This document shows, piece by piece, positions 8,373-18,214 of a DNA stretch of 64,000 bases (positions are counted from its first letter, which is position 1; each line of letters starts with the position of its first letter). The translations under genes and the position numbers were made by a program. The notes below the pieces were generated by a model that made no database searches, was not told the DNA's origin, and saw nothing but the letters and a program-made list of their open reading frames with translations. Source of the DNA: Gelidibacter mesophilus DSM 14095 (GTDB lineage Bacteria > Bacteroidota > Bacteroidia > Flavobacteriales > Flavobacteriaceae); the NCBI RefSeq assembly GCF_000423005.1, contig NZ_AUHD01000004.1:186001-250000 (forward strand). The letters run 5' to 3'.

Positions 8373-10787
8373 ATGGCGAAGAAGAAAACCAAAGCTAAAA
8401 CAAGTACAACAAAACAAACTAGAAAATTTAGTTTTAAATTATCAAGCCAGCAAAAACTGATTTTTGGTAGCTTGTTGGTTATTCTTGGCATTTTGTTGTT
8501 TATAGCTTTTTTATCTTTCTTTTTTACAGGAAAGGCTGATCAAAGTACGCTAACTGAAATTGGAAACCGAGAAGTTGTTGCTGAAAACTGGCTCAATAAA
8601 CTGGGCGCCTGGGTGAGCAACTTCTTTATCATGAAAGGTTTTGGAGTATCCTCTTTCATTTTAGCGGGGTTAATATTTCTTTCCGGAATTTATGTCACCT
8701 TAAACATCAATAAAAGTAAACTGAGAAGCCATTGGATTTGGGGAACCCTAATCGCCATTTGGTTATCCATTTTTTTCGGATTCTTTTCTCATAAATATGA
8801 TGCGCTGGGTGGCACTATCGGATTTGAAATGAATTCTTTTATTACCGATTATATTGGCAGTATTGGTACCGCGCTCCTACTCTTTTTCGGTTTGATCATT
8901 TATGCCGCCATCAGGTTTAAAGTTACGGGTGAATCTATTGTAAATGCATTTAAATCGGCCAAAAGCGACATTAAAGACGATTTTAGAAGAAAAGCAAATG
9001 CGTCAGCTGCTGCTACAGAATCGTATGTCCCATTAGATAATGATCTCACTGCGGAAGCCGAAGATATCAAAGCAGCTTTTGATTTGACGCCTTCCAAAGA
9101 GATGGCTGCACCTGCTACCAAAAGCATTCCTAAACCACAAACAGTCACTCCCAGTCTCAATATTGAAGTTCCTCAAGTGGCAGAAGCTGAGGAAGAAGAG
9201 TTGGCCATGGAAGTTGAACATGTTGTTGAAGAAATTTCTGAAAGTGATAATCTATCAAATAAATTGGTTTCCGATTTTGGACAATTTGATCCTACCTTAG
9301 AATTAAGTAAATACCAATTCCCACCTTTAGATTTATTGAAAAAATATGATTCTGAAGGCATCACTATTGATCAAGACGAATTGGAGGAAAATAAAAACCG
9401 AATTGTTGAAACCTTAAACAATTACAATATTGGCATCAGCAATATCAAGGCTACTATTGGTCCCACCGTCACCTTATATGAAATTGTGCCCAATGCCGGA
9501 GTTAGGATTTCCAAGATTAAAAACTTAGAAGATGATATTGCCTTGTCATTGGCAGCATTAGGGATTCGAATTATTGCGCCAATTCCTGGTAAAGGCACTA
9601 TAGGCATTGAAGTTCCTAACAAAAATTCTACAATAGTTTCCATGCGTTCGGTTATTGCATCGCAGAAATTTCAAAAATCGGAAATGGAATTGCCCATTGC
9701 TTTTGGTAAGACCATCAGTAACGAAACGTTTGTCGTCGATTTGGCAAAAATGCCGCATCTCTTAATGGCTGGAGCCACTGGACAAGGAAAATCGGTAGGT
9801 CTAAACGCGGTATTGACATCACTGCTTTATAAAAAGCATCCTGCGGAAGTTAAATTTGTACTTGTAGACCCGAAAAAAGTAGAGTTAACCCTGTTCAACA
9901 AAATAGAGCGCCACTACTTGGCTAAACTTCCGGATAGCGAGGATGCCATTATAACTGACAATGCGAAGGTTATAAACACATTGAATTCGTTGTGTATTGA
10001 GATGGATAACCGTTATGAGATGTTGAAAAACGCCTTATGTCGAAACATCAAAGAATATAACGATAAGTTTAAGGCTCGAAAACTCAACCCTAATGACGGG
10101 CATCAGTTTTTACCATATATTGTTTTGGTAGTGGATGAGTTTGCCGATTTGATCATGACCGCTGGGAAAGAAGTAGAAACACCCATTGCACGATTGGCGC
10201 AATTGGCGCGTGCTATAGGAATTCACTTGATTATTGCTACCCAACGTCCATCGGTCAATGTGATTACCGGTATTATCAAAGCGAATTTCCCGGCAAGAAT
10301 TGCATTTAGGGTAACCTCCAAAATTGATTCAAGGACCATTTTAGACAGTTCTGGAGCGGACCAACTTATCGGTCGTGGAGACATGCTTTACACCCAAGGG
10401 AATGAGCTTACCAGAATTCAATGCGCTTTTGTTGACACCCCTGAAGTGGAATTAATAACTGAGTTTATTGGCGGACAAAAAGCCTATCCTGATGCCTACC
10501 TCTTACCCGAATATGTGGGTGAGGAAAGTGGCACAAGTCTTGATGTAGACATCTCAGACCGAGACAAACTTTTTAGAGAGGCTGCTGAAGTTATCGTCAC
10601 AGCACAACAGGGCTCTGCTTCCCTATTACAAAGAAAATTGAAATTGGGCTATAACCGAGCTGGTCGATTGATTGACCAATTGGAAGCTGCCGGGATCGTT
10701 GGGCAATTTGAAGGCAGTAAGGCCAGGCAAGTATTGGTTCCAGACCTTGTAGCCTTAGATCAACTTTTAGCAAATGAAATAGAGTAA
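8373..10787 (+). CDS. ftsK: DNA translocase FtsK/SpoIIIE
   Basis: Domain order is that of FtsK: four N-terminal membrane helices (about residues 25-190), a charged linker, then the motor. The Walker A motif is in GATGQGKSVG (about residue 466) and Walker B in VLVVDEFADL (about 585). The C-terminal winged-helix gamma domain is recognisable in ASLLQRKLKLGYNRAGRLID. The motor pumps DNA at the septum for chromosome dimer resolution. I placed the start at ATG 8373; a GTG two codons earlier (8367) is in frame. lolA follows after about 50 bp. Confidence 0.96.
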   Translation: MAKKKTKAKTSTTKQTRKFSFKLSSQQKLIFGSLLVILGILLFIAFLSFFFTGKADQSTLTEIGNREVVAENWLNKLGAWVSNFFIMKGFGVSSFILAGLIFLSGIYVTLNINKSKLRSHWIWGTLIAIWLSIFFGFFSHKYDALGGTIGFEMNSFITDYIGSIGTALLLFFGLIIYAAIRFKVTGESIVNAFKSAKSDIKDDFRRKANASAAATESYVPLDNDLTAEAEDIKAAFDLTPSKEMAAPATKSIPKPQTVTPSLNIEVPQVAEAEEEELAMEVEHVVEEISESDNLSNKLVSDFGQFDPTLELSKYQFPPLDLLKKYDSEGITIDQDELEENKNRIVETLNNYNIGISNIKATIGPTVTLYEIVPNAGVRISKIKNLEDDIALSLAALGIRIIAPIPGKGTIGIEVPNKNSTIVSMRSVIASQKFQKSEMELPIAFGKTISNETFVVDLAKMPHLLMAGATGQGKSVGLNAVLTSLLYKKHPAEVKFVLVDPKKVELTLFNKIERHYLAKLPDSEDAIITDNAKVINTLNSLCIEMDNRYEMLKNALCRNIKEYNDKFKARKLNPNDGHQFLPYIVLVVDEFADLIMTAGKEVETPIARLAQLARAIGIHLIIATQRPSVNVITGIIKANFPARIAFRVTSKIDSRTILDSSGADQLIGRGDMLYTQGNELTRIQCAFVDTPEVELITEFIGGQKAYPDAYLLPEYVGEESGTSLDVDISDRDKLFREAAEVIVTAQQGSASLLQRKLKLGYNRAGRLIDQLEAAGIVGQFEGSKARQVLVPDLVALDQLLANEIE

Positions 10788-10839
10788 ACAGCAATAAAAA
10801 AAAGCAAGATCACAAACCGGACTTTTAAAAAACACAATC

Positions 10840-11481
10840 ATGAAAAAACTATTTGTATTAGCCATAGCAATGTTGTCTTTTGCGTCTTATGCACAAGAAG
10901 CAGAGAAAGCAAAAGCCTTATTGAATGAAGTGAATGCCAAGGTTAAAGGCTATAATAATATCAGCATTGATTTTAAATATGTCCTCAAAAACACCAGTGA
11001 GAACATCAATCAAGAAACACGTGGAGACGTTGTTATTGAAGGCGAGAAATACCTATTGAATATTCTTGGAGTCACTCGTATTTATGACGGCAAAACGCTT
11101 TATACAGTAAACCCGGAAGATGAAGAAGTAACCATCTCAAAAAATAATACAGAAGATTCCAACACCATCACTCCAAGCAAAATGTTATCGTTTTACAAAG
11201 AAGGCTACAATTACGCTATGGATATTGTTCAAAATATCAGCGGCCGAAAAATTCAGTATGTAAAATTGACGCCAATTGATAGTAATTCTGAAATTAAGCA
11301 CGTCTTATTGGGAATTGATGCCCAGACCAAACATATTTATAACCTTATAGAAGTAGGGAAAAATGGCACCCAGACCACTTTAACTGTAAATAGTTTTAAA
11401 ACGAATGAGCCAATTTCGAAAACCTTATTTACTTTTGATGCCAACAAATACAAAGGCTATTACCTCAACAAGCTCGATTAG
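10840..11481 (+). CDS. lolA: Outer-membrane lipoprotein carrier LolA-like protein
   Basis: A 213-residue exported protein (type I signal peptide, cleavage around SYAQ-E, residue 18) with the LolA/LolB-like beta-barrel pattern: an N-terminal helix, then FKYVLKNTSENINQ, a GDVVIEGEKYLLNI strand pair and a long series of beta strands. It would shuttle lipoproteins through the periplasm to the outer membrane. The gene lies between ftsK and an LptF/LptG permease gene with gaps of about 50 and 16 bp, a conserved-looking order that supports an envelope-biogenesis role. Confidence 0.85.
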   Translation: MKKLFVLAIAMLSFASYAQEAEKAKALLNEVNAKVKGYNNISIDFKYVLKNTSENINQETRGDVVIEGEKYLLNILGVTRIYDGKTLYTVNPEDEEVTISKNNTEDSNTITPSKMLSFYKEGYNYAMDIVQNISGRKIQYVKLTPIDSNSEIKHVLLGIDAQTKHIYNLIEVGKNGTQTTLTVNSFKTNEPISKTLFTFDANKYKGYYLNKLD

Positions 11482-11497
11482 ATAAGGTGCCATTTTT

Positions 11498-13480
11498 ATG
11501 AAAATACTCGATAGGTACATACTTAAGACCTACTTAAAAACTTTTTTGAGCGTGTTTGTTATACTCATGCTCATTTTTGTTTTACAGGCTGTTTGGCTAT
11601 ATATTTCTGAATTGGCCGGAAAGGATTTGGATATTGAGACGATCCTTAAATTCTTATTATATGTTACCCCTACCCTTATTCCCTTAATTTTACCGCTTAC
11701 CATACTATTGGTTTCGATTATGGTATTTGGCACTTTTGCGGAAAATTATGAGTTCGCTGCCATGAAATCCACTGGAATTTCATTACAACGAGCCATGAGA
11801 GGATTGAGTATCTTTATCGTACTTCTGTCTGTAACCACCTTTTTGTTCTCTAATAATGTCATTCCTTGGGCGGAATATAACGCCTACAATTTAAGAAAGA
11901 ACATCGCAAAGCTTAAACCTCAAATGGCCATTGCACCCGGACAATTTAATGAAGTTGGCAATTTTAATATTAAAGTCGATAAAAAAACAGGTGATCGCGG
12001 CCAGTTTCTTTCAAAAGTGATCCTACACCAACGTCACGATAACCGACCGGGAAACCATACCGTGATTGTGGCTGATTCTGGGGAATTAAAAAGCAGTGCC
12101 AACTCAAATATTCTTCAACTCATTTTATTCAACGGCAACTATTACGAAGAGGTTTACAGTAAGAAACCATCGGAAATCCAGAAAAAACCAGGTGTAAACA
12201 GCTACTTTGACACCTACACGATGAACGTGGATCTTGAAGCGTTAAACGATGTGGATATGGATGACAAAAGCTATACCAACAGGTATAACATGCTTGATGT
12301 TGGAGGCCTCAATTATACCATTGACAGCCTTTATCAAAACAAATCCAATGACTATAAGAATCTAGCAGAAACTTTATATGGAAGAACATCCATCAGTAAT
12401 TTAGATAAAAATTTAAAACCAGAAACCGATAGTATTTTTGAAGGCGATATCATGGATCTTTTTGATAACAAGAGTAAATTGCAAATCACTAATTTGGCCT
12501 TGAACACCATTAACAGTACGACGCAAATTATAACTACCAAAGATCAATTTATGGGCGTTTCAGATAAATTACTGAATAAACATATCATTGCACTACATGA
12601 AAAATATGTTTTGGGTTTTGCTTGTTTCATTCTCTTTTTTGTAGGAGCTCCATTGGGTGCCCTCATTCGGAAAGGTGGTATCGGCTTGCCTTTGGTAGTC
12701 GCTATACTTTTGTTTCTAACTTATCATTTTATCGGAATATTTGCAAAAAATAGCGCCGAAGACGGTACTTTAAACCCAATCTTAGCGACCTGGCTCTCTA
12801 CATTAATAATGTTGCCACTTGGCGTATATCTTACCAGTCGTGCTACCAATGACAAAGGACTTTTTGATTTTGACAGTTATCTCAATCCACTCAAAAAATT
12901 CCTAAATCTCCGTCCTAAAAATTCGGTAATGATTGATGGTGAATTAGTTCAGTATAGTTTTTTAGATGACTATAATAATGAGAAACTAATTGAGATCATC
13001 AAAAACCATGAAGAACTTGATTTTGATAAAAGCATCAAACCATTCGCCTTAGATCAATTATTAAAACGTAACCAAAGCATTGAAGTTCTTCAAAAACAAG
13101 GCGTTGAAATCGATAACGCTTATATTCTTTCAAGAAAAGAAGCAAAAGATGTTGTAGATTATTCTAAGTTTGCTGTTCTATTCTACGCCATTGGTATAGT
13201 TTTACTGATTATGCATTTCGTTTTAAAGAACAATAAACTTCCCGAAGTTGCTTCTGCAGTCATAGATTTAAGCATCATTTCTTTGCTCATTTATCTGGTT
13301 TATTATGTTGTAACCTGGATAAAGGCCACTGTATTTTACAAAGATGTTGGAACAAAATCAAAAGGCTTGGAGATTTTTTTAATGATATTAGCCTTTCCTT
13401 TTTATGGAGTTTCCCACTTTCTACTTAAGAACAAAATCAAGGAAGACTTGGATAAAAGTTGCATCCTAAATGTAAAATAA
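11498..13480 (+). CDS. LptF/LptG family lipopolysaccharide export permease, extended
   Basis: The N-terminal half matches LptF/LptG: MKILDRYILKTYLKTF at the start, three membrane helices to about residue 110, a periplasmic beta-jellyroll, and a second set of helices from about 370 with the conserved FFVGAPLGALIRKGG. It belongs to the transporter that extracts lipopolysaccharide from the inner membrane. At 660 residues it is much longer than a single LptF or LptG (about 360); the extra C-terminal part (about 460-660) contains a soluble stretch and two or three more helices. Its 3' end carries a promoter-like element for ribB. Confidence 0.88.
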   Translation: MKILDRYILKTYLKTFLSVFVILMLIFVLQAVWLYISELAGKDLDIETILKFLLYVTPTLIPLILPLTILLVSIMVFGTFAENYEFAAMKSTGISLQRAMRGLSIFIVLLSVTTFLFSNNVIPWAEYNAYNLRKNIAKLKPQMAIAPGQFNEVGNFNIKVDKKTGDRGQFLSKVILHQRHDNRPGNHTVIVADSGELKSSANSNILQLILFNGNYYEEVYSKKPSEIQKKPGVNSYFDTYTMNVDLEALNDVDMDDKSYTNRYNMLDVGGLNYTIDSLYQNKSNDYKNLAETLYGRTSISNLDKNLKPETDSIFEGDIMDLFDNKSKLQITNLALNTINSTTQIITTKDQFMGVSDKLLNKHIIALHEKYVLGFACFILFFVGAPLGALIRKGGIGLPLVVAILLFLTYHFIGIFAKNSAEDGTLNPILATWLSTLIMLPLGVYLTSRATNDKGLFDFDSYLNPLKKFLNLRPKNSVMIDGELVQYSFLDDYNNEKLIEIIKNHEELDFDKSIKPFALDQLLKRNQSIEVLQKQGVEIDNAYILSRKEAKDVVDYSKFAVLFYAIGIVLLIMHFVLKNNKLPEVASAVIDLSIISLLIYLVYYVVTWIKATVFYKDVGTKSKGLEIFLMILAFPFYGVSHFLLKNKIKEDLDKSCILNVK

Positions 13481-13492
13481 GCCATATCTTTG
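13459..13492 (+). promoter_or_regulatory. Candidate Bacteroidota promoter for ribB
   Basis: TTG at 13459-13461 and TATCTTTG at 13485-13492 match the phylum consensus TTG / TAnnTTTG, although the 23-bp spacer is longer than the usual 19-21. The -7 element lies just past the stop codon of the permease gene, 17 bp before the ribB start at 13510. Confidence 0.5.
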
Positions 13493-13509
13493 CATATAAT
13501 TTCAAAAAA

Positions 13510-14661
13510 ATGACCACAACAAGTACATACATGCCAACCATAACCCTGAATACCATTGAGGAAGCCATTAAGGATATCAAAAATGGAAAAGTCATTATTG
13601 TTGTTGACGATGCCGATCGAGAAAATGAAGGTGATTTTGTAGCTGCTGCAGAAATGGTAACTCCAGAAATGATTAATTTTATGGCGACTCATGGGCGTGG
13701 ATTAATTTGTACGCCTTTAACTGAAAAACGTTGTAAAGAATTGGAATTAAACCCAATGGTCCATAATAATACGGATCCCATGGAAACTGCCTTTACCGTT
13801 TCGGTGGATTTGCGTGGCAACGGCGTGACCACTGGGATTTCTGCAAGTGATCGAGCAAAAACCGTAAAAGCTTTGATAGATCCTGACACCAAGCCTTTTG
13901 AATTGGGACGTCCTGGCCATATTTTTCCTTTAGTTGCTAAACAAGGTGGTGTATTAAGACGTACCGGACATACGGAAGCAGCGATTGATTTTGCACGTTT
14001 AGCAGGATTAAAGCCAGCCGGTGTGATTGTAGAAATCATGAATGATGACGGCACTATGGCACGATTGCCACAATTGATGAAGGTAGCCAAGAAATTTGAT
14101 GTTAAGATTGTGTCAATTGAAGATTTAGTGGCTTACAGAATGCAGCACGATTCCTTAATTGAAAAGAAAGATGATTTTGAGATCTTAACGCGATTTGGAA
14201 AATTTAGATTGAGAGCTTATCAGCAAACGACAAACAATCAAGTGCATATTGCTTTGACTAAAGGCGCCTGGAAAACCAATGAGCCTGTTTTGACCAGAGT
14301 CAATTCTACCCTAGTTAATAATGATGTTTTAGGCACCTTGACCAACAATGCCGATAAGAAATTAGATGATATGTTTAAGTTGATCAACGATGACGGCAAA
14401 GGCGCCATTCTTTTCATCAACCAGCAACACCAATCGACTGATTTGCTCAATCGTTTAAAAACACTAAAACAAGAACAAAATCATACCACTGTCGTCAAAG
14501 CACCGAGTATTGTAATGGATAATAAGGATTTTGGAATAGGCGCACAAATCTTACATGATCTCAACATCCATAAATTACTGTTGATGTCCAATAGCGAACA
14601 CACTAAACGTGTGGGCATCATTGGTTATGGTTTGGAAATTGTGGATCATGTGAGCTATTAG
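13510..14661 (+). CDS. ribB: 3,4-dihydroxy-2-butanone 4-phosphate synthase with degenerate GTP cyclohydrolase II-like domain
   Basis: The N-terminal ~200 residues are a complete RibB domain: DDADRENEGDFV, THGRGLICTP, TAFTVSVD and RTGHTEAAIDFARLAG are all present. It makes 3,4-dihydroxy-2-butanone 4-phosphate from ribulose 5-phosphate for riboflavin. The C-terminal ~180 residues align in position with GTP cyclohydrolase II (RibA), but the zinc-binding cysteine cluster and the catalytic region of RibA are absent, replaced by VNNDVLGTLTNNADKK. So this half is probably non-catalytic. The start is taken as the ATG at 13510; another in-frame ATG lies at 13531. The reading frame also extends upstream into the permease gene, which I discount. 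Confidence 0.93.
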   Translation: MTTTSTYMPTITLNTIEEAIKDIKNGKVIIVVDDADRENEGDFVAAAEMVTPEMINFMATHGRGLICTPLTEKRCKELELNPMVHNNTDPMETAFTVSVDLRGNGVTTGISASDRAKTVKALIDPDTKPFELGRPGHIFPLVAKQGGVLRRTGHTEAAIDFARLAGLKPAGVIVEIMNDDGTMARLPQLMKVAKKFDVKIVSIEDLVAYRMQHDSLIEKKDDFEILTRFGKFRLRAYQQTTNNQVHIALTKGAWKTNEPVLTRVNSTLVNNDVLGTLTNNADKKLDDMFKLINDDGKGAILFINQQHQSTDLLNRLKTLKQEQNHTTVVKAPSIVMDNKDFGIGAQILHDLNIHKLLLMSNSEHTKRVGIIGYGLEIVDHVSY

Positions 14662-14835
14662 AGCTCAATAAGAATCAAAATTAAAAAATGACGTGATTTA
14701 ATAAACCATCCAAGATTTTCAAGAATAATAAATGATTTACTTCTTTGATTTCTACAAAATATCAGTTTAAACCACTTTAAAATATCTTAAATTGCATGTT
14801 AAGATTTTGTTCCGGGGAGGCCTAGCCAATCTATT

Positions 14836-16047
14836 CTATTTGACCAATATTCTTTGTGTGGTGCTCATATCATTTTGATAGACTTTTAGCACATATAATC
14901 CTGATTTTAAATCATCTGTTCTAATGAGATTATCAATAACAGAGGATTTCACTTTTTTACCTAAGACATCATAAAGTTCCATTTTGTCAACTTTCAATAC
15001 CGAAGACACATTAATGATATCAGTAGCAGGATTAGGGAATACCTTGAAATTTTCCATATTAAAAGTTGGAACGCTCAAAGTGAAAGGTTTGACAAGAGAA
15101 TAGTCTCTTTCAATTTTGCTTTCAGGTTCCCAAACTTTGTCCGTCTCATCCCACTCTTCAATGATAATAATTGTGGCATTTCCATTGGTATCAAATGTAG
15201 TTAATGACCTATCTTCATTTATCCATTCAGAACCCCGTCTTTCTTGATATAGCACTTCCGTTGCCAGTCCATTGTTGTACGTAATTAAGGTTCTCGCATC
15301 CAATTTCCAAGCGCCATTTTCATACTCCTCATTAATGGCCTCAGTTATCATATCCACAGTATAGGTGTAGGTGATGCGTTCATCAAACTCCCATTTGTTT
15401 AGATCAGAGTCCCACTCCCTGATAATGGTTTGGATCATTTTTCCCGAGGAGTCATAAGCAATTTCTGTCACTTCATCATTAATCCATGCCTTTGCACCAG
15501 CGTTCCATTCTTGTTCAGTCTCCTTAATAAGGTTGATTCCTGAATATTCATACAATTTTCTAGAAGAATCCGTCCAAGTGTTAGCGCCACTATTCCAATT
15601 TTGTTTGGTTTCATTTGTAAGATTCGAATCTGAATAGGCATATAAAATTCTAGTACTATTTATATAAGCTGTGGTATTTGGATTATAGCTTTGAGTAGTT
15701 TCTGATTTTATTTGGGAGCTTTCATAGGTGTAATTTGTCTTTGCCATGCTTTGCCAATCCATAAGAGTAGGGATCCAAATTTCTGAAACCATCTCTATTA
15801 TAAGATTATTGGCGTTGTACGCTTTAGTTTGCCTAAATTGATTTTCTGAGCTAGGCATAACTATGCTAAGCAATTCGGTCTCTTTGTCTCCTTCATTATC
15901 AAACTTAGATTTTTGGGTCAATTCTTGTTCCCATTCGCTATTCTCCCAAGAATAAAAGCGTTGTTCATCAACCTTATATTGAGGATATGCCGAAAAGCTC
16001 ATAAGAATACAAAAAATAAATATTGGAAAAAGTAGCTGTTGTTTCAT
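14836..16047 (-). CDS. Secreted repeat protein with T9SS type A sorting domain
   Basis: The protein has an N-terminal signal peptide (to about residue 23, SAYPQ) and a typical type IX secretion tail: FKVFPNPATDIINVSS, then DVLGKKV and LKSGLYVLKV, residues ~335-403. Between them lie about eight repeats of roughly 35-40 residues, each with an aromatic-rich pattern such as YEYSGINLIKETEQEWNAGA, a Trp-x7-Trp spacing and a Tyr-x-Tyr strand. This resembles YD-like beta repeats. It is predicted to be secreted through the outer membrane and attached or released. No enzyme domain is visible and I do not recognise a function. Confidence 0.8.
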   Translation of the reverse strand: MKQQLLFPIFIFCILMSFSAYPQYKVDEQRFYSWENSEWEQELTQKSKFDNEGDKETELLSIVMPSSENQFRQTKAYNANNLIIEMVSEIWIPTLMDWQSMAKTNYTYESSQIKSETTQSYNPNTTAYINSTRILYAYSDSNLTNETKQNWNSGANTWTDSSRKLYEYSGINLIKETEQEWNAGAKAWINDEVTEIAYDSSGKMIQTIIREWDSDLNKWEFDERITYTYTVDMITEAINEEYENGAWKLDARTLITYNNGLATEVLYQERRGSEWINEDRSLTTFDTNGNATIIIIEEWDETDKVWEPESKIERDYSLVKPFTLSVPTFNMENFKVFPNPATDIINVSSVLKVDKMELYDVLGKKVKSSVIDNLIRTDDLKSGLYVLKVYQNDMSTTQRILVK

Positions 16048-16852
16048 GTTTTACGATTTTTAAAATTGTTTATATAGATATTGAAGTCAAAATAGATATA
16101 GCATCTAAAATTGAATCACTTGTTAACCCATTAAAACATAAGGAGAAGTTACTTGAGGTCTTTGCTGGTATAATAAAAACTAGTACCACCTAAGTAAATT
16201 TAAATTCGTTAAGCACAACAAGAAGAGAGGCAGTGTTAAATGAAAAATAAATAATCATGTTTTTTTACTATCTCAAACATGATTAACTCGCTTAGCCTTA
16301 CTAATTTACATTTTTTTAAAGACATGCGCAAATAATATTCAACCGAGATGCTACCAGCTTCATATTCGATTAAAATTAGGTGTTTGAGAATTTACTATCA
16401 TATTTTTAAATTATCATTCAAAAAGGGATTTAGAAAAACCGCTCTAAATCCCTTTTTTATTTGACAAATTGTAATACGACCACACTATCACTGTCCTTTT
16501 AATGTCTAATCCGTAATCGGCCAATACTTTTATAATATGATGCGTGTTGTTAAGTTTGAAACATCAATGGATTTACTGGTCGCAAGTTTCCTTCAGTAAT
16601 TTAGCCATCTCCCCATGACAATTGAAATCGCAAATAATTTAATGCTTTCTCATTTCCAGCTATTTCACGAAGCAGAGCTTCAATCGGTCAATATTAAACC
16701 ACGGATTTCCATTCCATAGAATATTTGATTTCTAAAATGAGCCATGATTATATTGATTTTTCTAATAAAACACCCTTAAGATGATATGTTCATATGCTGC
16801 CATAACCATTAGAGCAACAGCATCCAAACCTATTGACAGATCATTTTCAATG
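16048..16852. other. Non-coding gap of about 0.8 kb
   Basis: I see no convincing reading frame or RNA gene in this AT-rich stretch between two minus-strand genes. Its one clear structure is the hairpin at 16421-16456, listed separately. The 200 bp upstream of the T9SS gene start should contain its promoter. Confidence 0.6.
16421..16456. terminator. Perfect 14-bp hairpin, probable bidirectional terminator
   Basis: AAAAGGGATTTAGA (16421-16434) and its exact complement TCTAAATCCCTTTT (16443-16456) flank an 8-nt loop and end in a T run on either strand. It lies about 400 bp past the end of the minus-strand DegT gene and could also end a plus-strand transcript. Confidence 0.7.
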
Positions 16853-18058
16853 CTAACGTACCAATTTCAATGCTAAAGAAATTGCCTGGACCATAGCTTC
16901 TGCACGTGATTTCACCTCTTCTTCTGTCCAGGACAATTTGATCAAACAAGAAATGTTCCGTCCAATAAAATGATCAGATTGCTCAAAGGTTTTTGTTTGA
17001 AGATATTTAATACCTGATTTTATCTCTTCTGAAATTGGGTATAAAGATTTGAGATTCTTTAAATGATCCCACTTTCGGATATAATGCCAATTATTATCAT
17101 AGTAATGAAAACAACCGTCCACACCCGCTTCTTTTAAGTTTTTGGAAGCTTTACGTGCAATTTCCAAGTCTGGAAGGAAAAAGTTTAAAAAAGCATAACT
17201 TTCTACGCCACCCTCCGGAACGGTTCTAAAGGTTATGTCGGGAATTTCAGATAAGGCTTCTCTCAATATTGTAAAGTTTTTTTTCTGAATAGCCAAAAAA
17301 TCAGGTAAACGCCTTACCTGTGCCAACCCCACCGCAGCATGAAGTTCCGAAATGCGAAAATTATAGCCCATAAATGCATGGGCCTCGGCACCTCTATCAT
17401 TGCCAAAGTGATCGTGCCCATGATCAGAATAATTATCGGCCTTAATATAATAATCTTTATTATCAGTTATGACCGCACCACCTTCACCACAGGTTATCGT
17501 TTTTACAAAATCGAATGAAAAACAACCTAAATCTCCAATACTTCCTAGAGGTTTCCCTTTATAAGTACCTCCAATTGCTTGGCATGCATCTTCGATCAAG
17601 ATGAGCTTATGTTCGTCGCAAATTCTTTGTAGCGCATCCATATCACCCATACTACCGCACATTTGTACGACCATAATGGCCTTTGTTTTGGAGGTGATTG
17701 CTTTTTCTACCGTTTTTGGATCTAAAGTTAAGGTGTCGTCAATATCAACCATAATTGGAATTGCCCCCAGCATCAAAATCGATTCAAAACTCGCTACAAA
17801 TGTAAAGGATGGCATGATGACCTCATCTCCTGCACCAATTCCTGCAGCAGCCAAGGCTGCTGTAACCGCAGCGGTACCACTTGATAATAATTGGACATGT
17901 TTGCTTTGGAAAGCTGATTGCAACTCGGTTTCCAACTCCTTTGCCTTCCAATGCCCGTTACGCATTCCGTCAAATCCATAACGCATCAAAACACCATTGT
18001 CTAAAACATCATTGACTTCTTTACGTTCCGCACTTCCAAATAATTCAAATCCTGGCAT
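16853..18058 (-). CDS. DegT/DnrJ/EryC1/StrS family PLP aminotransferase
   Basis: A 401-residue fold type I PLP enzyme of the sugar aminotransferase family. It shows SGTAAVTAAL (phosphate-binding loop, ~60-69), MPSFTFVAS, LIEDACQAIGG (the Asp that holds the pyridine ring) and SFDFVKTITCGEGG, in which Lys186 is the Schiff-base lysine. Such enzymes transfer an amino group to nucleotide-linked keto sugars, or act as dehydratases when the lysine is replaced; here the lysine is present. No sugar-nucleotide biosynthesis genes are adjacent, so the substrate is unknown. The start is the ATG at 18058. Confidence 0.9.
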   Translation of the reverse strand: MPGFELFGSAERKEVNDVLDNGVLMRYGFDGMRNGHWKAKELETELQSAFQSKHVQLLSSGTAAVTAALAAAGIGAGDEVIMPSFTFVASFESILMLGAIPIMVDIDDTLTLDPKTVEKAITSKTKAIMVVQMCGSMGDMDALQRICDEHKLILIEDACQAIGGTYKGKPLGSIGDLGCFSFDFVKTITCGEGGAVITDNKDYYIKADNYSDHGHDHFGNDRGAEAHAFMGYNFRISELHAAVGLAQVRRLPDFLAIQKKNFTILREALSEIPDITFRTVPEGGVESYAFLNFFLPDLEIARKASKNLKEAGVDGCFHYYDNNWHYIRKWDHLKNLKSLYPISEEIKSGIKYLQTKTFEQSDHFIGRNISCLIKLSWTEEEVKSRAEAMVQAISLALKLVR

Positions 18059-18214
18059 AACTATCTATTCATTTATAAATTTAGAACTCAAAATTACAAT
18101 ATATATGTTCAATCAAAAAGTGAATGATCTGAATTAATAATCTCAATTTAAACATAAAAATCAATCGGAAACATTAAGATTTTGTATATTTAAATTGTAA
18201 AATTCATTCTTGCC

